Part shown: piece after piece, positions 11,733 to 19,318 of the stretch
Layout: every line of letters starts with the position of its first letter
Numbering within the stretch: the stretch's first letter is position 1
Assembly (NCBI RefSeq): GCF_019226825.1
Contig: NZ_CP076643.1
Location: forward strand, 1,984,001-2,048,000
DNA: 64,000 bases
Source: Vibrio ostreae
GTDB taxonomy: Bacteria > Pseudomonadota > Gammaproteobacteria > Enterobacterales > Vibrionaceae
Direction: 5' to 3'
The notes under the pieces: model-generated
What the model was told of the DNA's origin: nothing
Database searches by the model: none
Seen by the model: only the letters and a program-made list of their open reading frames with translations
Translations under genes and position numbers: made by a program

Positions 11733-12411
11733 GCCCTTTGCCAAACATATTAAACAGCCGAGCCACACCACGGGTAAACAGCATCGGCTCAGTCAGTACC
11801 GTCAGACACAGGCAGTCCTGGTCCTGAGCGGTTTGGGGTGAATGATGCACACTACCATCACGCAGAATGAAATCACCGGCGTCATAATGATCGTCTTCAT
11901 CTTTGAACCCGCCGTGCAGCACCAGCGTTGATTCCGTGCCCAGATGAGTATGCTGAGGAATACTCACACCGGCACTGATGTACATTAGATTCATGTGCGT
12001 GTTGTCATCACTGTGCAGCGCCAGGCTGAACACCTTGCCGCCATAACTGCGCCATTTCGCGTCGGCGCTCACAAAGCGCTTCAGCGCCCGTGGAACGGCA
12101 ATCTGACGGCCGTTGACCGACACGACCGGCGCTTTGGCCCGGGTCAGCTTGGGCCGCGCAGGCGCATCACTGGCAAAAATCTGCTCCAGCATCTGCTGCC
12201 AGTGGGCATCGGCAGTGGGCGCCGCGGATGCCTGACTGGATGTCATTTCTAAATTGAGCAGTGCATCTCCGCAATGCTCTTCCAATTGCCGGGTTTGCTG
12301 ACGGCAGTGTGGACACATCTCTAGATGAGTGGCCACAGACACGCCATGAATGGCATCGATAGAGCCTTGGGCATAGGCTTCAAGTAATGAAAAATCTGGA
12401 TGGTAGCTCAT
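11722..12411 (-). CDS. chrR: ChrR-family zinc anti-sigma factor with cupin domain
   Basis: Holds the partner ECF sigma factor inactive until released by a signal; in ChrR of Rhodobacter this is singlet oxygen. The N-terminal anti-sigma domain has the zinc ligands His4, His29, Cys33 and Cys36 (HLEMCPHC). After a linker, a cupin domain near residues 110-205 carries IPQHTHLGTESTLVLHG and a late HHSP. The ATG overlaps the sigma gene stop by 4 bases (ATGA), the usual coupling that keeps sigma and anti-sigma equimolar. Confidence 0.92.
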   Translation of the reverse strand: MSYHPDFSLLEAYAQGSIDAIHGVSVATHLEMCPHCRQQTRQLEEHCGDALLNLEMTSSQASAAPTADAHWQQMLEQIFASDAPARPKLTRAKAPVVSVNGRQIAVPRALKRFVSADAKWRSYGGKVFSLALHSDDNTHMNLMYISAGVSIPQHTHLGTESTLVLHGGFKDEDDHYDAGDFILRDGSVHHSPQTAQDQDCLCLTVLTEPMLFTRGVARLFNMFGKGLYP

Positions 12412-12992
12412 AGCCGCTCCGCATCGATTGAAGTTCTGAGTTTTTCCACTGCCAGACGCAAGCGTGATTTGACGGTACCGAGCGGAATGTCAAACATGTC
12501 GGCCACCTGCTGATGAGGAATTTCCTCAAGGTAAACCGCACGTACCACTTTTTGCTGCGCTTCCGGCAGAGTGTCGAGAAATTTAAGCACCTGCTCTTTG
12601 AGCATTTCATGCTCCGGAGCGTAGTGCTCAACCAGGTCAGGCGGGCAGAAATCTCCCGGCCAGATATCGTCGGCAAGGACATGAGGCTCCTTGCCTTTCT
12701 GTTTACGCATCAGGTCAAAACACAAATTACGTGCAATGGTGTAGACCCAGGTCGATAACGAACTTTTTGAGCCATCAAAAAGATAGGCTTTATGCCATAC
12801 GGTGGTCATCGCTTCCTGAACCAGTTCAACGGCGACGTGCTCGTTACCCAGATGCTTGAAAACAAACTGTTTCAGCCGCGGAGAAAAATAATGAAAGATA
12901 ACTGCGAAAGCTTCCTTATCGCGTTGTTTCACTTTCTCCATACACTTGGTCCAGTCCTGACGGCTGAAGGTTTGTGGATTCACATTAGTCAT
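12408..12992 (-). CDS. rpoE: ECF sigma factor (RpoE/ECF11-like), partner of ChrR
   Basis: Alternative sigma factor with region 2 (AVIFHYFSPRLKQFV...VQEAMTTVWHKAYLF, then WVYTIARNLCFD) and region 4 (LPEAQQKVVRAVYLEEIPHQQVADMFDIPLGTVKSRLRLAVEKLR). I chose MTNVNPQTFSR at 12992 (194 residues) because AAGGA lies about ten bases upstream; the open frame continues 15 codons further to 13037. The coupled ChrR protein assigns it to the oxidative/photooxidative ECF11 type rather than envelope-stress RpoE. A matching promoter motif lies upstream. Confidence 0.92.
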   Translation of the reverse strand: MTNVNPQTFSRQDWTKCMEKVKQRDKEAFAVIFHYFSPRLKQFVFKHLGNEHVAVELVQEAMTTVWHKAYLFDGSKSSLSTWVYTIARNLCFDLMRKQKGKEPHVLADDIWPGDFCPPDLVEHYAPEHEMLKEQVLKFLDTLPEAQQKVVRAVYLEEIPHQQVADMFDIPLGTVKSRLRLAVEKLRTSIDAERL

Positions 12993-13049
12993 GAGATGTC
13001 CTGTCCTTAACGGCCTGAAATTTAGGCCTTCCTGCACCTATCGCCTGTT

Positions 13050-13076
13050 GTACGAGCTGAGCATCCATTCAGATCA
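13050..13076 (-). promoter_or_regulatory. Candidate ECF-sigma promoter of the sigma-chrR operon
   Basis: Minus-strand TGATC, 17-base spacer, CGTAC: the -35/-10 arrangement of ECF11 promoters, 58 bases before the chosen sigma start. The same motif with the same spacing precedes the LON-domain gene. Confidence 0.5.
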
Positions 13077-13161
13077 CAGCAAAGCGGTCAGGCACCCTGC
13101 TTTCATTATAGTGCCAGCTTTTTCTGTTAGTGCGGATGGCCGTCGGTCACGTTGGAGGGAG

Positions 13162-13740
13162 TCAGTCGTCGTACGCTTCGATAGCCTGATTCAGGAAGGC
13201 CAGCGCGCTGTGGCAGGTTTCCTGCTGGGCCAGTTCATCAAACTGACCGTTAGACAGCGGCAACAGTTCCAACCAGCGCTGACTGACCCAGCTGGCATCA
13301 TCAAAGAAACGATGATCATACAGACTGCCGATCTGCGGAAACTCCTGATACAACTTTTGCAGATGCTGACTGAGGAAAACTTCCCGCTCTGGCATTTGCT
13401 GGGTTGGCCAGTTCGCCAACCATTCCACTTTCGCGCGGCGCAACCCGTCGTGCTCGACCCGAATCTTGCGGATCACGAAGCGTTTCATTCCCACCACGGT
13501 AATGCCCAGCAGGCCGTCATCGAGCGTTTCGAAGTCGACAATTTTCACCCATGTACCAAATTCGGAAAGAGGATTTGCTTTTCCTGCGCTTTTGCTATCG
13601 AACAAACAGATCCCGAATCCGCTGGCGGTTTTGCTGCATTCCGCCACCATACGTTTGTATCTTGGCTCAAAAATACGCAGTTTCATCTTACCTTCGGGTA
13701 AAACAACCGAACTGAGCGGAAATAACATTATCTCTTCCAT
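13162..13740 (-). CDS. LON substrate-binding domain protein (stand-alone)
   Basis: 192-residue protein consisting of the LON N-terminal (PUA-like) domain without ATPase or protease parts: IMLFPLSSVVLPEGKMKLRIFEPRY is the family opening. It probably binds protein or peptide ligands in the cytoplasm; its job is unknown. I chose the ATG at 13740, preceded by AGGAAA at a suitable distance; the frame stays open to 13809. It sits just upstream of the ECF sigma-chrR operon on the same strand, and a TGATC-N17-CGTAT promoter motif lies at 13795-13821, so it is probably a target of that sigma factor. Confidence 0.85.
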   Translation of the reverse strand: MEEIMLFPLSSVVLPEGKMKLRIFEPRYKRMVAECSKTASGFGICLFDSKSAGKANPLSEFGTWVKIVDFETLDDGLLGITVVGMKRFVIRKIRVEHDGLRRAKVEWLANWPTQQMPEREVFLSQHLQKLYQEFPQIGSLYDHRFFDDASWVSQRWLELLPLSNGQFDELAQQETCHSALAFLNQAIEAYDD

Positions 13741-13794
13741 CTGGATTTCCTGCCTATGTGAAGTTGATCTGCTAACCAAGTGTGTTTGTTGTGC

Positions 13795-13821
13795 ATACGC
13801 AATTTGCAAAACCCCAGATCA
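13795..13821 (-). promoter_or_regulatory. Candidate ECF-sigma promoter of the LON-domain gene
   Basis: Minus-strand TGATC, 17-base spacer, CGTAT, 55 bases upstream of the chosen ATG. Same hexamer and spacing as the motif before the sigma-chrR operon. Confidence 0.5.
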
Positions 13822-13878
13822 CTGACTACGCGTTTAGGTTATTCAATAAGCTTAATATCCTTCAACCCAAACGTTTGC

Positions 13879-13892
13879 GTGACAAAAATCAC
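13879..13892 (+). promoter_or_regulatory. Candidate CRP site 1 upstream of ompK
   Basis: GTGA-N6-TCAC palindrome core. Its centre is 70 bases from a second such site, and an AATGCAA half-site like those of CytR lies between them. Confidence 0.5.
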
Positions 13893-13948
13893 AAATAAAA
13901 TGCAAATCCTTGTAACACAAAAAAGTTCCGTAAATAAAATACAATAAT

Positions 13949-13962
13949 GTGACCATGATCAC
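13949..13962 (+). promoter_or_regulatory. Candidate CRP site 2 upstream of ompK
   Basis: TGTGA-N6-TCACC, a close match to the CRP consensus core, about 130 bases before the ompK start. Confidence 0.55.
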
Positions 13963-14090
13963 CAAAGAAGCTAAATTTTGCACGCCGTATCACTTTTAAT
14001 TGAGATTTTAGTCGCTATCATTCCCGCCAATTGGAAGAAGCAGTGATTAATTATTCTTCTGAATCAATACATACATAGAGAGTCCCCCTT

Positions 14091-14909
14091 ATGCGCAAAT
14101 TACTTTTAGCTCTTGGTCTACTGGCAGCATCCGCTGCACCAGCTCTGGCAGCTGACTACTCAGATGGCGATATCCACAAAAACGATTACAAGTGGATGCA
14201 GTTCAACATTATGGGTGCGTTCAATGAGAAAGGTGCCGCTGACGAAGATTCAAGCCACGATTACCTGGAAATGGAATTCGGTGGCCGTTCAGGCATTTTC
14301 GATCTTTACGGCTATGTTGATATCTTCAACCTGACTTCAGACACAAGCAGCGACAAGTACGGTCGTGATAAAATCTTTATGAAATTTGCACCGCGTGTCT
14401 CTCTGGACGCTCTGACTGGTAAAGACCTGTCTTTCGGTCCGGTACAGGAGCTATATCTGGCTTCTCTGATCCAATGGGATGGCGGTAGCGACGGTCTGAA
14501 CACTCAGAACATCGGTCTGGGTTCAGACGTGATGGTGCCATGGTTTGGTAAAGTAGGCGTAAACCTGTACAAAACTTACGATTCAGGTAAAAAAGACTGG
14601 AATGGTTACCACTTTGCCACTAACTGGTTCAAACCTTTCTACTTTTTCGAAAACGGTACGTTCATCGCATACCAAGGTTACATCGATTACCAATTTGGCA
14701 TGAAGAGCCAATACAACACGTCTAGCACTGGCTTTGACATGTTCAACGGTATTTACTGGCACTCAGACCGCTTCGCAGTGGGTTATGGCCTGAAACTGTT
14801 CAACGATGTATACGGCTTTGAAAACGGCGAAGGTCTGCCATGGGATGCATCTGCAACTGCAGACTCAACCGGTATCGGCCATTACCTGGCAGTAACTTAC
14901 AAGTTCTAA
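14091..14909 (+). CDS. ompK: OmpK / Tsx-like nucleoside-specific channel porin
   Basis: Outer-membrane beta-barrel of the Tsx/OmpK family; Tsx takes up nucleosides and OmpK of vibrios is a phage receptor. The 272 residues begin with a clear signal peptide (MRKLLLALGLLAASAAPALA, cut before ADYSDGD). Typical features are KWMQFNIMGAFNEKG, alternating aromatic strands and a C-terminal Phe (LAVTYKF) for barrel assembly. AGAG precedes the ATG. Two CRP-like sites upstream fit catabolite control as for tsx. A terminator follows directly. Confidence 0.93.
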   Translation: MRKLLLALGLLAASAAPALAADYSDGDIHKNDYKWMQFNIMGAFNEKGAADEDSSHDYLEMEFGGRSGIFDLYGYVDIFNLTSDTSSDKYGRDKIFMKFAPRVSLDALTGKDLSFGPVQELYLASLIQWDGGSDGLNTQNIGLGSDVMVPWFGKVGVNLYKTYDSGKKDWNGYHFATNWFKPFYFFENGTFIAYQGYIDYQFGMKSQYNTSSTGFDMFNGIYWHSDRFAVGYGLKLFNDVYGFENGEGLPWDASATADSTGIGHYLAVTYKF

Positions 14910-14933
14910 GTAAATCCTGCTCAAGCTTTGAGA

Positions 14934-14957
14934 GGGCGCCAATCGGCGCCCTTTTTT
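14934..14957 (+). terminator. Rho-independent terminator of ompK
   Basis: Seven-base GC-rich arms gggcgcc/ggcgccc, a 4-base loop and six T. Confidence 0.9.
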
Positions 14958-15016
14958 ATTGCTTTCGCTCCGCGGGGCATTATCCTTAGCGCAAACCCTT
15001 AACCGAAGTTGTTTGC

Positions 15017-15907
15017 ATGAATATCGTGATTGTCGGTCCCGGTGCCATTGGCAGCCTGTGGGCGACGCATCTGCACCAGGCCGGACATCAGGTGGCGCTG
15101 TGGGGCACTCAAAACGCCACACACTGGTCGCTGCAATGTGATGAGCAGCCCAAGCTCAATTTTGCCTACAATCAGCCTGACACGCTGCACCGCGCTGATT
15201 TGTTACTGATCACGGTGAAAGCCTGGCAAGTCGCGTCGGCTTTACCTGCCCTGCTTGAGCAAATTGCCGATGAGACCATCCTGCTGTTTATGCATAACGG
15301 TATGGGAGCGCTGGAAGCACTCAGTGATCGCCTCGCGCCTTATCCTGTGCTGTTGTCGACCACCACGCATGGCGCGCTAAAACCTGCGCCGGACAAGGTG
15401 CTGCATACCGGGCAAGGGCAAACTCAAATCGGGCCCTTTAATACGCCGGGTGCCCGCTGCGAGTTTGTCTGTGATGTGCTGCAGCATGCCCTGCCCCAGG
15501 TGAGCTGGAACCAACACATTGAGCACGCCCTGTGGCAGAAACTCGCGATTAACTGTGCGATTAACCCGCTGACAGCGATTGAGCAAATCAGTAATGGAGA
15601 GCTGGCCGACCCTCGCTATCGCGCCCGGCTAGATAACATCATTGCTGAAGTTGCCGCTGTGATGCGCGCGGAGCACATTCCGGTCGATCAACACGCGCTG
15701 CGCGCTACCGTCGATCTTGTCATTGCCGCCACGGCACGTAATCGCTCTTCAATGCATCAGGACGTTGTCCATCAGCGCCAAACCGAGATAGACTTTATCA
15801 ACGGATACGTGGTGCGCAAAGCGCAGCAGCATGGTCTGGCCGTACCGGTTAACCAGCAACTGTATCAACACATTCAATCCTTACAACAAAGTTGGACCCA
15901 AGCATGA
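15017..15907 (+). CDS. panE: 2-dehydropantoate 2-reductase
   Basis: NADPH-dependent reduction of ketopantoate to pantoate in the pantothenate/CoA pathway. The 296 residues start with the Rossmann motif IVIVGPGAIGSLWA (GxGxxG). NGMG and the catalytic Lys in LWQKLAINCAINPLTAI are in the expected places; the C-terminal helical domain contains SSMHQDVVHQRQTEIDFINGYVV, the substrate-binding signature. It overlaps yajL by 4 bases, so both are in one transcript with csdA. Confidence 0.93.
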   Translation: MNIVIVGPGAIGSLWATHLHQAGHQVALWGTQNATHWSLQCDEQPKLNFAYNQPDTLHRADLLLITVKAWQVASALPALLEQIADETILLFMHNGMGALEALSDRLAPYPVLLSTTTHGALKPAPDKVLHTGQGQTQIGPFNTPGARCEFVCDVLQHALPQVSWNQHIEHALWQKLAINCAINPLTAIEQISNGELADPRYRARLDNIIAEVAAVMRAEHIPVDQHALRATVDLVIAATARNRSSMHQDVVHQRQTEIDFINGYVVRKAQQHGLAVPVNQQLYQHIQSLQQSWTQA

Positions 15908-16503
15908 CAAAACGCATTCTGATCCCTATCGCTCCGGGCACGGAAGAGATGGAAGCCGTCACTCTGATTGATATTCTGGTCCGGGCCGGTTATCAGGTTG
16001 TGGTAGCCAGCGCGGATTTCGACGGTCACCTCACCATGCGCGCGTCCCGAGGCGTGACACTGACTGCCGACTGCAAACTGGTCGACGTCGCCGATGATGA
16101 ATTTGATGCCGTGGTGCTGGCCGGCGGTGTCGGCGGCGCAGAAGTGTTCCGTGACAGCACTGTGCTGGTCGAGATCATCAGACAGCAAAAATACGATGGC
16201 CGCCTGGTTGCCGCCATTTGCGCCGCGCCGGCGGTGGTCCTGCAGCACCACGACCTTTATCCGGGTGCGCTGATGACCTGTCATCCCAATTTTCAGCAGT
16301 GTATTCCCGCCGACTTGTGGCGGAACCGCCGCGTCACCTATGACGTCAACAACAATCTGCTGACCAGCCAAGGGCCGGGGACGGCGCTGGAATTTGCGGT
16401 CGAAATCATTGTCCAGCTGTCCGGAAAAGCGCTGGCGCGTGAAGTCGCCGTTCCGCTGGTTGCCCTGCCTCAGCTTAACTATGAAAAACTGGGTATCGAA
16501 TAA
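15904..16503 (+). CDS. yajL: DJ-1/PfpI-family chaperone or deglycase YajL
   Basis: Member of the DJ-1 superfamily, reported as an oxidative-stress-linked chaperone and protein deglycase. The 199 residues carry the conserved acid Glu15 (PGTEEMEAV) and nucleophile Cys106 (VAAICAAPAVVL), spaced as in E. coli YajL. The ATG at 15904 overlaps the panE stop as ATGA; the frame is open to a TTG at 15892, which is less likely. One base separates it from csdA. Confidence 0.93.
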   Translation: MTKRILIPIAPGTEEMEAVTLIDILVRAGYQVVVASADFDGHLTMRASRGVTLTADCKLVDVADDEFDAVVLAGGVGGAEVFRDSTVLVEIIRQQKYDGRLVAAICAAPAVVLQHHDLYPGALMTCHPNFQQCIPADLWRNRRVTYDVNNNLLTSQGPGTALEFAVEIIVQLSGKALAREVAVPLVALPQLNYEKLGIE

Positions 16504-16504
16504 C

Positions 16505-17716
16505 ATGCTGGATATTGCCGCGGTTCGCGCCCAGTTTCCGGCGCTCAAGCAAACCATTAATGATCAGGCGCTGATCTACCTCGACAGTGCGGCGACCACG
16601 CAAAAGCCGCAAGTGGTGATTGATGCCATCAGCCGTTATTACAGCGCGCAGAATGCCAATGTGCATCGCGGCAGCCACAGCCTGACCGCGCATGCCACCA
16701 GCCAGTTTGAAACCGCGCGTGAACGCATCGCCCGCTTTATCAACGCGCCAAGCAGTAAAAGTATTATCTGGACCCGGGGCGCGACCGAAGCACTTAACCT
16801 GATTGCGCAGACATACGCCCGTTCAACTCTGCAACCCGGCGATGAAATCCTGGTCAGCGAAACCGAGCATCACGCCAACATCGTACCGTGGCAGATAGTG
16901 GCGCAGCAGACCGGCGCTAAGGTGGTCAAAATTCCGATGACCACCAATGGCGAGTTTGGCCTGGATGCTTTCCACCACTTGCTGTCTGACCAGTGCAAAA
17001 TTGTCGCGCTGGCCCACATCACCAATGTCACCGGCACCCGCCAGCCGATTGAAGCGGTGATTGACGCCGCCCATCGGGCCGGCGCAGTGGTGGTGGTCGA
17101 CGGCGCGCAGGGCATCGTGCATGAAGAGGTCGATGTCACCGCGCTGGACGCCGATTTTTATGTCTTCTCCGGTCACAAACTGTATGCACCGGCCGGTATT
17201 GGCGTGCTGTATGGCAAACTGGCGCTGCTGGAAGCGATGCCACCCTGGCACGGCGGTGGAAAAATGGTGGAGAAGGTCTCGTTTGACGGCACCACCTTTG
17301 CCGAGCTGCCGGGTAAATTTGAAGCCGGCACGCCGAATGTGGCCGGCGCGATTGCGCTGGCGACGGCCATCGACTGGTACTGCGGGTTTGAGCGCACCGA
17401 GGTTGAAGCGCATCTGCATCAGCTGCAGCACACGACCTATCAGGCGCTGCTGCAGCTGGACGATATTCAGGTGCTGGGCTACCAGCCGGACTCAAGCATT
17501 CTCAGTATCGTGATGGACGGTGTCCATCATCAGGACTTGGCCACACTGCTCGATCAGCAGGGCATTGCGGTCCGTGCCGGCCACCACTGCGCTCATCCGC
17601 TGATGGATGCCTTCGCTGTCAAAGGCACTGTGCGGATCTCGTTCGGGATTTATAACTCGATGCAAGAAGTGCAACGCTTAATCGCAGCGATAGAAAAAGC
17701 AGTCGATATGCTGTAG
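16505..17716 (+). CDS. csdA: Class V cysteine desulfurase CsdA
   Basis: PLP enzyme removing sulfur from cysteine to supply persulfide to CsdE. The 403 residues show the PLP lysine Lys225 (FSGHKLYAP), HH at 122-123 stacking near PLP, and the catalytic Cys362 in RAGHHCAHP, the SufS/CsdA group II arrangement. The true start is the ATG at 16505, one base after yajL; the open frame extends further only inside yajL. Its partner csdE lies convergently 157 bases away, followed by tcdA, so the whole CSD system is local but split between strands. Confidence 0.95.
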   Translation: MLDIAAVRAQFPALKQTINDQALIYLDSAATTQKPQVVIDAISRYYSAQNANVHRGSHSLTAHATSQFETARERIARFINAPSSKSIIWTRGATEALNLIAQTYARSTLQPGDEILVSETEHHANIVPWQIVAQQTGAKVVKIPMTTNGEFGLDAFHHLLSDQCKIVALAHITNVTGTRQPIEAVIDAAHRAGAVVVVDGAQGIVHEEVDVTALDADFYVFSGHKLYAPAGIGVLYGKLALLEAMPPWHGGGKMVEKVSFDGTTFAELPGKFEAGTPNVAGAIALATAIDWYCGFERTEVEAHLHQLQHTTYQALLQLDDIQVLGYQPDSSILSIVMDGVHHQDLATLLDQQGIAVRAGHHCAHPLMDAFAVKGTVRISFGIYNSMQEVQRLIAAIEKAVDML

Positions 17717-17763
17717 TGAGAGGAGAAGGGTTTTAGGAACCAGGAATCAGGATCCTAAAATCT

Positions 17764-17891
17764 TATACCTAAACAACTTGGAGTTGCAGGTAGGCGGCAA
17801 ATAAGTGAATCCCCAATCACATAGAGACACGATGTGATTGGGGTGAACGAATGCAGCCAACACCGCTGCAGCTTCAAGTAGGAAGGGGATA
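17764..17891. repeat. Full-length ERIC element overlapping the csdE 3' end
   Basis: About 128-base imperfect palindrome. The centre reads gtgaatccccaatcacat ... atgtgattggggtgaacg, matching the conserved core of enterobacterial repetitive intergenic consensus elements; the outer arms (taaacaacttggagttgcag and its partner gctgcagcttcaagtagg) complete it. Its right end supplies the last codons and stop of csdE. Confidence 0.85.
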
Positions 17892-18332
17892 TGTCGCCAG
17901 ATGTTTAATCTGCTCAACAATCGCTTTCAGGCCATTGCCGCGCGACGGGCTGAGATGCGCAATCAGGCCCAGCCGGGCAAAGTAATCATCGATATCAAAC
18001 GCCTGAATCTGGGCGCTGGTTTTACCTTCATAAGCCGCCATCACCAGAGCGATCAGGCCACGCACGATGCGCGCATCCGAATCGGCGCAAAAGTGCCACA
18101 CATCGCCCTGCTGAGCCGCCAGCAGCCAGACCTGGCTTTCACAGCCAGCGACCGTCACTTGCTCGCTTTTTAGCGCATCCGGCATCTGTGGCAACTTTTT
18201 ACCCCACTGAATCACCTGACGATAGCGATCTTCCCAGCCTTTCATCTGCTGCATCACTGCCAGTACATCAGTGCTGTGAATGTCGCTGCCAAATGGCGAA
18301 TCCGGAAAATCAGACCAAGAATAATCAGACAT
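17874..18332 (-). CDS. csdE: CsdE, SufE-like sulfur acceptor
   Basis: Accepts persulfide from CsdA and stimulates it. 152 residues of the SufE fold; the acceptor cysteine is Cys64 in VAGCESQVWL. The protein ends ATYPLPT, and the final codons including the TGA lie inside the ERIC element, so the element has set the C-terminus. It begins 10 bases after tcdA, with which it forms an operon. Confidence 0.94.
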   Translation of the reverse strand: MSDYSWSDFPDSPFGSDIHSTDVLAVMQQMKGWEDRYRQVIQWGKKLPQMPDALKSEQVTVAGCESQVWLLAAQQGDVWHFCADSDARIVRGLIALVMAAYEGKTSAQIQAFDIDDYFARLGLIAHLSPSRGNGLKAIVEQIKHLATYPLPT

Positions 18333-18342
18333 AAAGGCTCCG

Positions 18343-19152
18343 TTACGCGCGGTGTTTCTGAATCAGTTTTTCGATAATGCGTGACACCGCGACAAAGCCG
18401 AAGGTCGCCGTTACCACAGTCGCCGCGCCAAAGCCGCTGGCACAGTCCATACGTTTCGGTCCTTCCGCACTGGATTTGACCGCGCACACACTGCCATCTG
18501 CCTGTGGATATTTAAGGTGCTCCGTGGAGAACACACAATCAATACCGAATTTACGCGCCGGATTGGTCGGGAAATTATGGAAACGGCGCAGACGGTCTTT
18601 GATCTTTTTCGCCAGCGGATCCTGAATCGTCCTGGTCAGGTCCGCGACTTTAATCTGAGTCGGATCGGTCTGACCGCCAGCCCCGCCAGTCGTGATCACC
18701 TTGATTTTATTGCTGCGGCAGTAAGCCAGCAGCGCAGCTTTCGCTTTAACGCTGTCGATTGCATCCAGTACATAGTCGTACTCTTTGCTCAGGTACTCAT
18801 GCTGGTTATCGGCAGTAATAAAGTCGTCAATCAGGTTCACTTTGCATTCCGGATTGATCAGTCTGACCCGCTCGGCCATCACTTCGATTTTGCTCTGACC
18901 GACCGTACCGCTCATGGCGTGGATCTGACGGTTGATGTTAGTGACGCACACATCATCCATATCGATCAGGGTCAGTTCACCAATTCCGGAGCGCGCCAGC
19001 GCTTCCACCGCCCAAGAGCCCACACCACCAATACCAATCACACACACATGGGCCGCACGCAGAATGTCCACTTCGCTGTTGCCGTACAAACGACGTGTGC
19101 CGCCAAAACGCTGGTTATAACTGTCAGAGGCTGGGGTATCGAGTTCGCGCAT
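18343..19152 (-). CDS. tcdA: tRNA threonylcarbamoyladenosine dehydratase
   Basis: E1-like ATP-dependent enzyme (also CsdL/YgdL) that cyclises t6A37 of ANN-decoding tRNAs to ct6A, working with CsdA-CsdE. The signatures QRFGGTRRLYG, VCVIGIGGVGSWAVEALARSGIG (ATP-binding Rossmann loop), LIDMDDVCVTNINRQIHA and PKRMDCASGFGAATMV-like C-terminal segment are all present. The ATG at 19152 follows GGATGA; an ATG three codons upstream and a TTG at 19167 are alternatives. Co-directional with csdE. Confidence 0.94.
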   Translation of the reverse strand: MRELDTPASDSYNQRFGGTRRLYGNSEVDILRAAHVCVIGIGGVGSWAVEALARSGIGELTLIDMDDVCVTNINRQIHAMSGTVGQSKIEVMAERVRLINPECKVNLIDDFITADNQHEYLSKEYDYVLDAIDSVKAKAALLAYCRSNKIKVITTGGAGGQTDPTQIKVADLTRTIQDPLAKKIKDRLRRFHNFPTNPARKFGIDCVFSTEHLKYPQADGSVCAVKSSAEGPKRMDCASGFGAATVVTATFGFVAVSRIIEKLIQKHRA

Positions 19153-19250
19153 ACTAATCATCCACAACAGGAAATGTCCGGATTACCACACGATCGGCGA
19201 CATTTACGCGCCGTCTATTGGCTCCGGACCATCCACAATCAAAGGGTTCA

Positions 19251-19283
19251 AAAAAGAAAGAGTGCGATTTATACGCACTCTTT
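19251..19283 (-). terminator. Terminator of mltA
   Basis: Minus-strand arms aaagagtgcg/cgcactcttt with a 7-base loop, followed by TTTCTTTTTT-like sequence; 36 bases after mltA. Confidence 0.8.
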
Positions 19284-19318
19284 AACCAAAAGTCTAGCCG
19301 GGCAAGCCCGCCGGGTGA

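Larger units (their letters stand above)
13741..14090. other. 350-base divergent intergenic region, LON gene / ompK
   Basis: Holds the LON gene promoter motif, then two CRP-like palindromes and an AT-rich ompK promoter region. No coding frame is evident. Confidence 0.6.

Noticed and set aside
12991..13701. 236-codon plus-strand frame opposite the LON-domain gene
   Set aside because: Lies antisense to a recognisable LON domain and has no family signatures.
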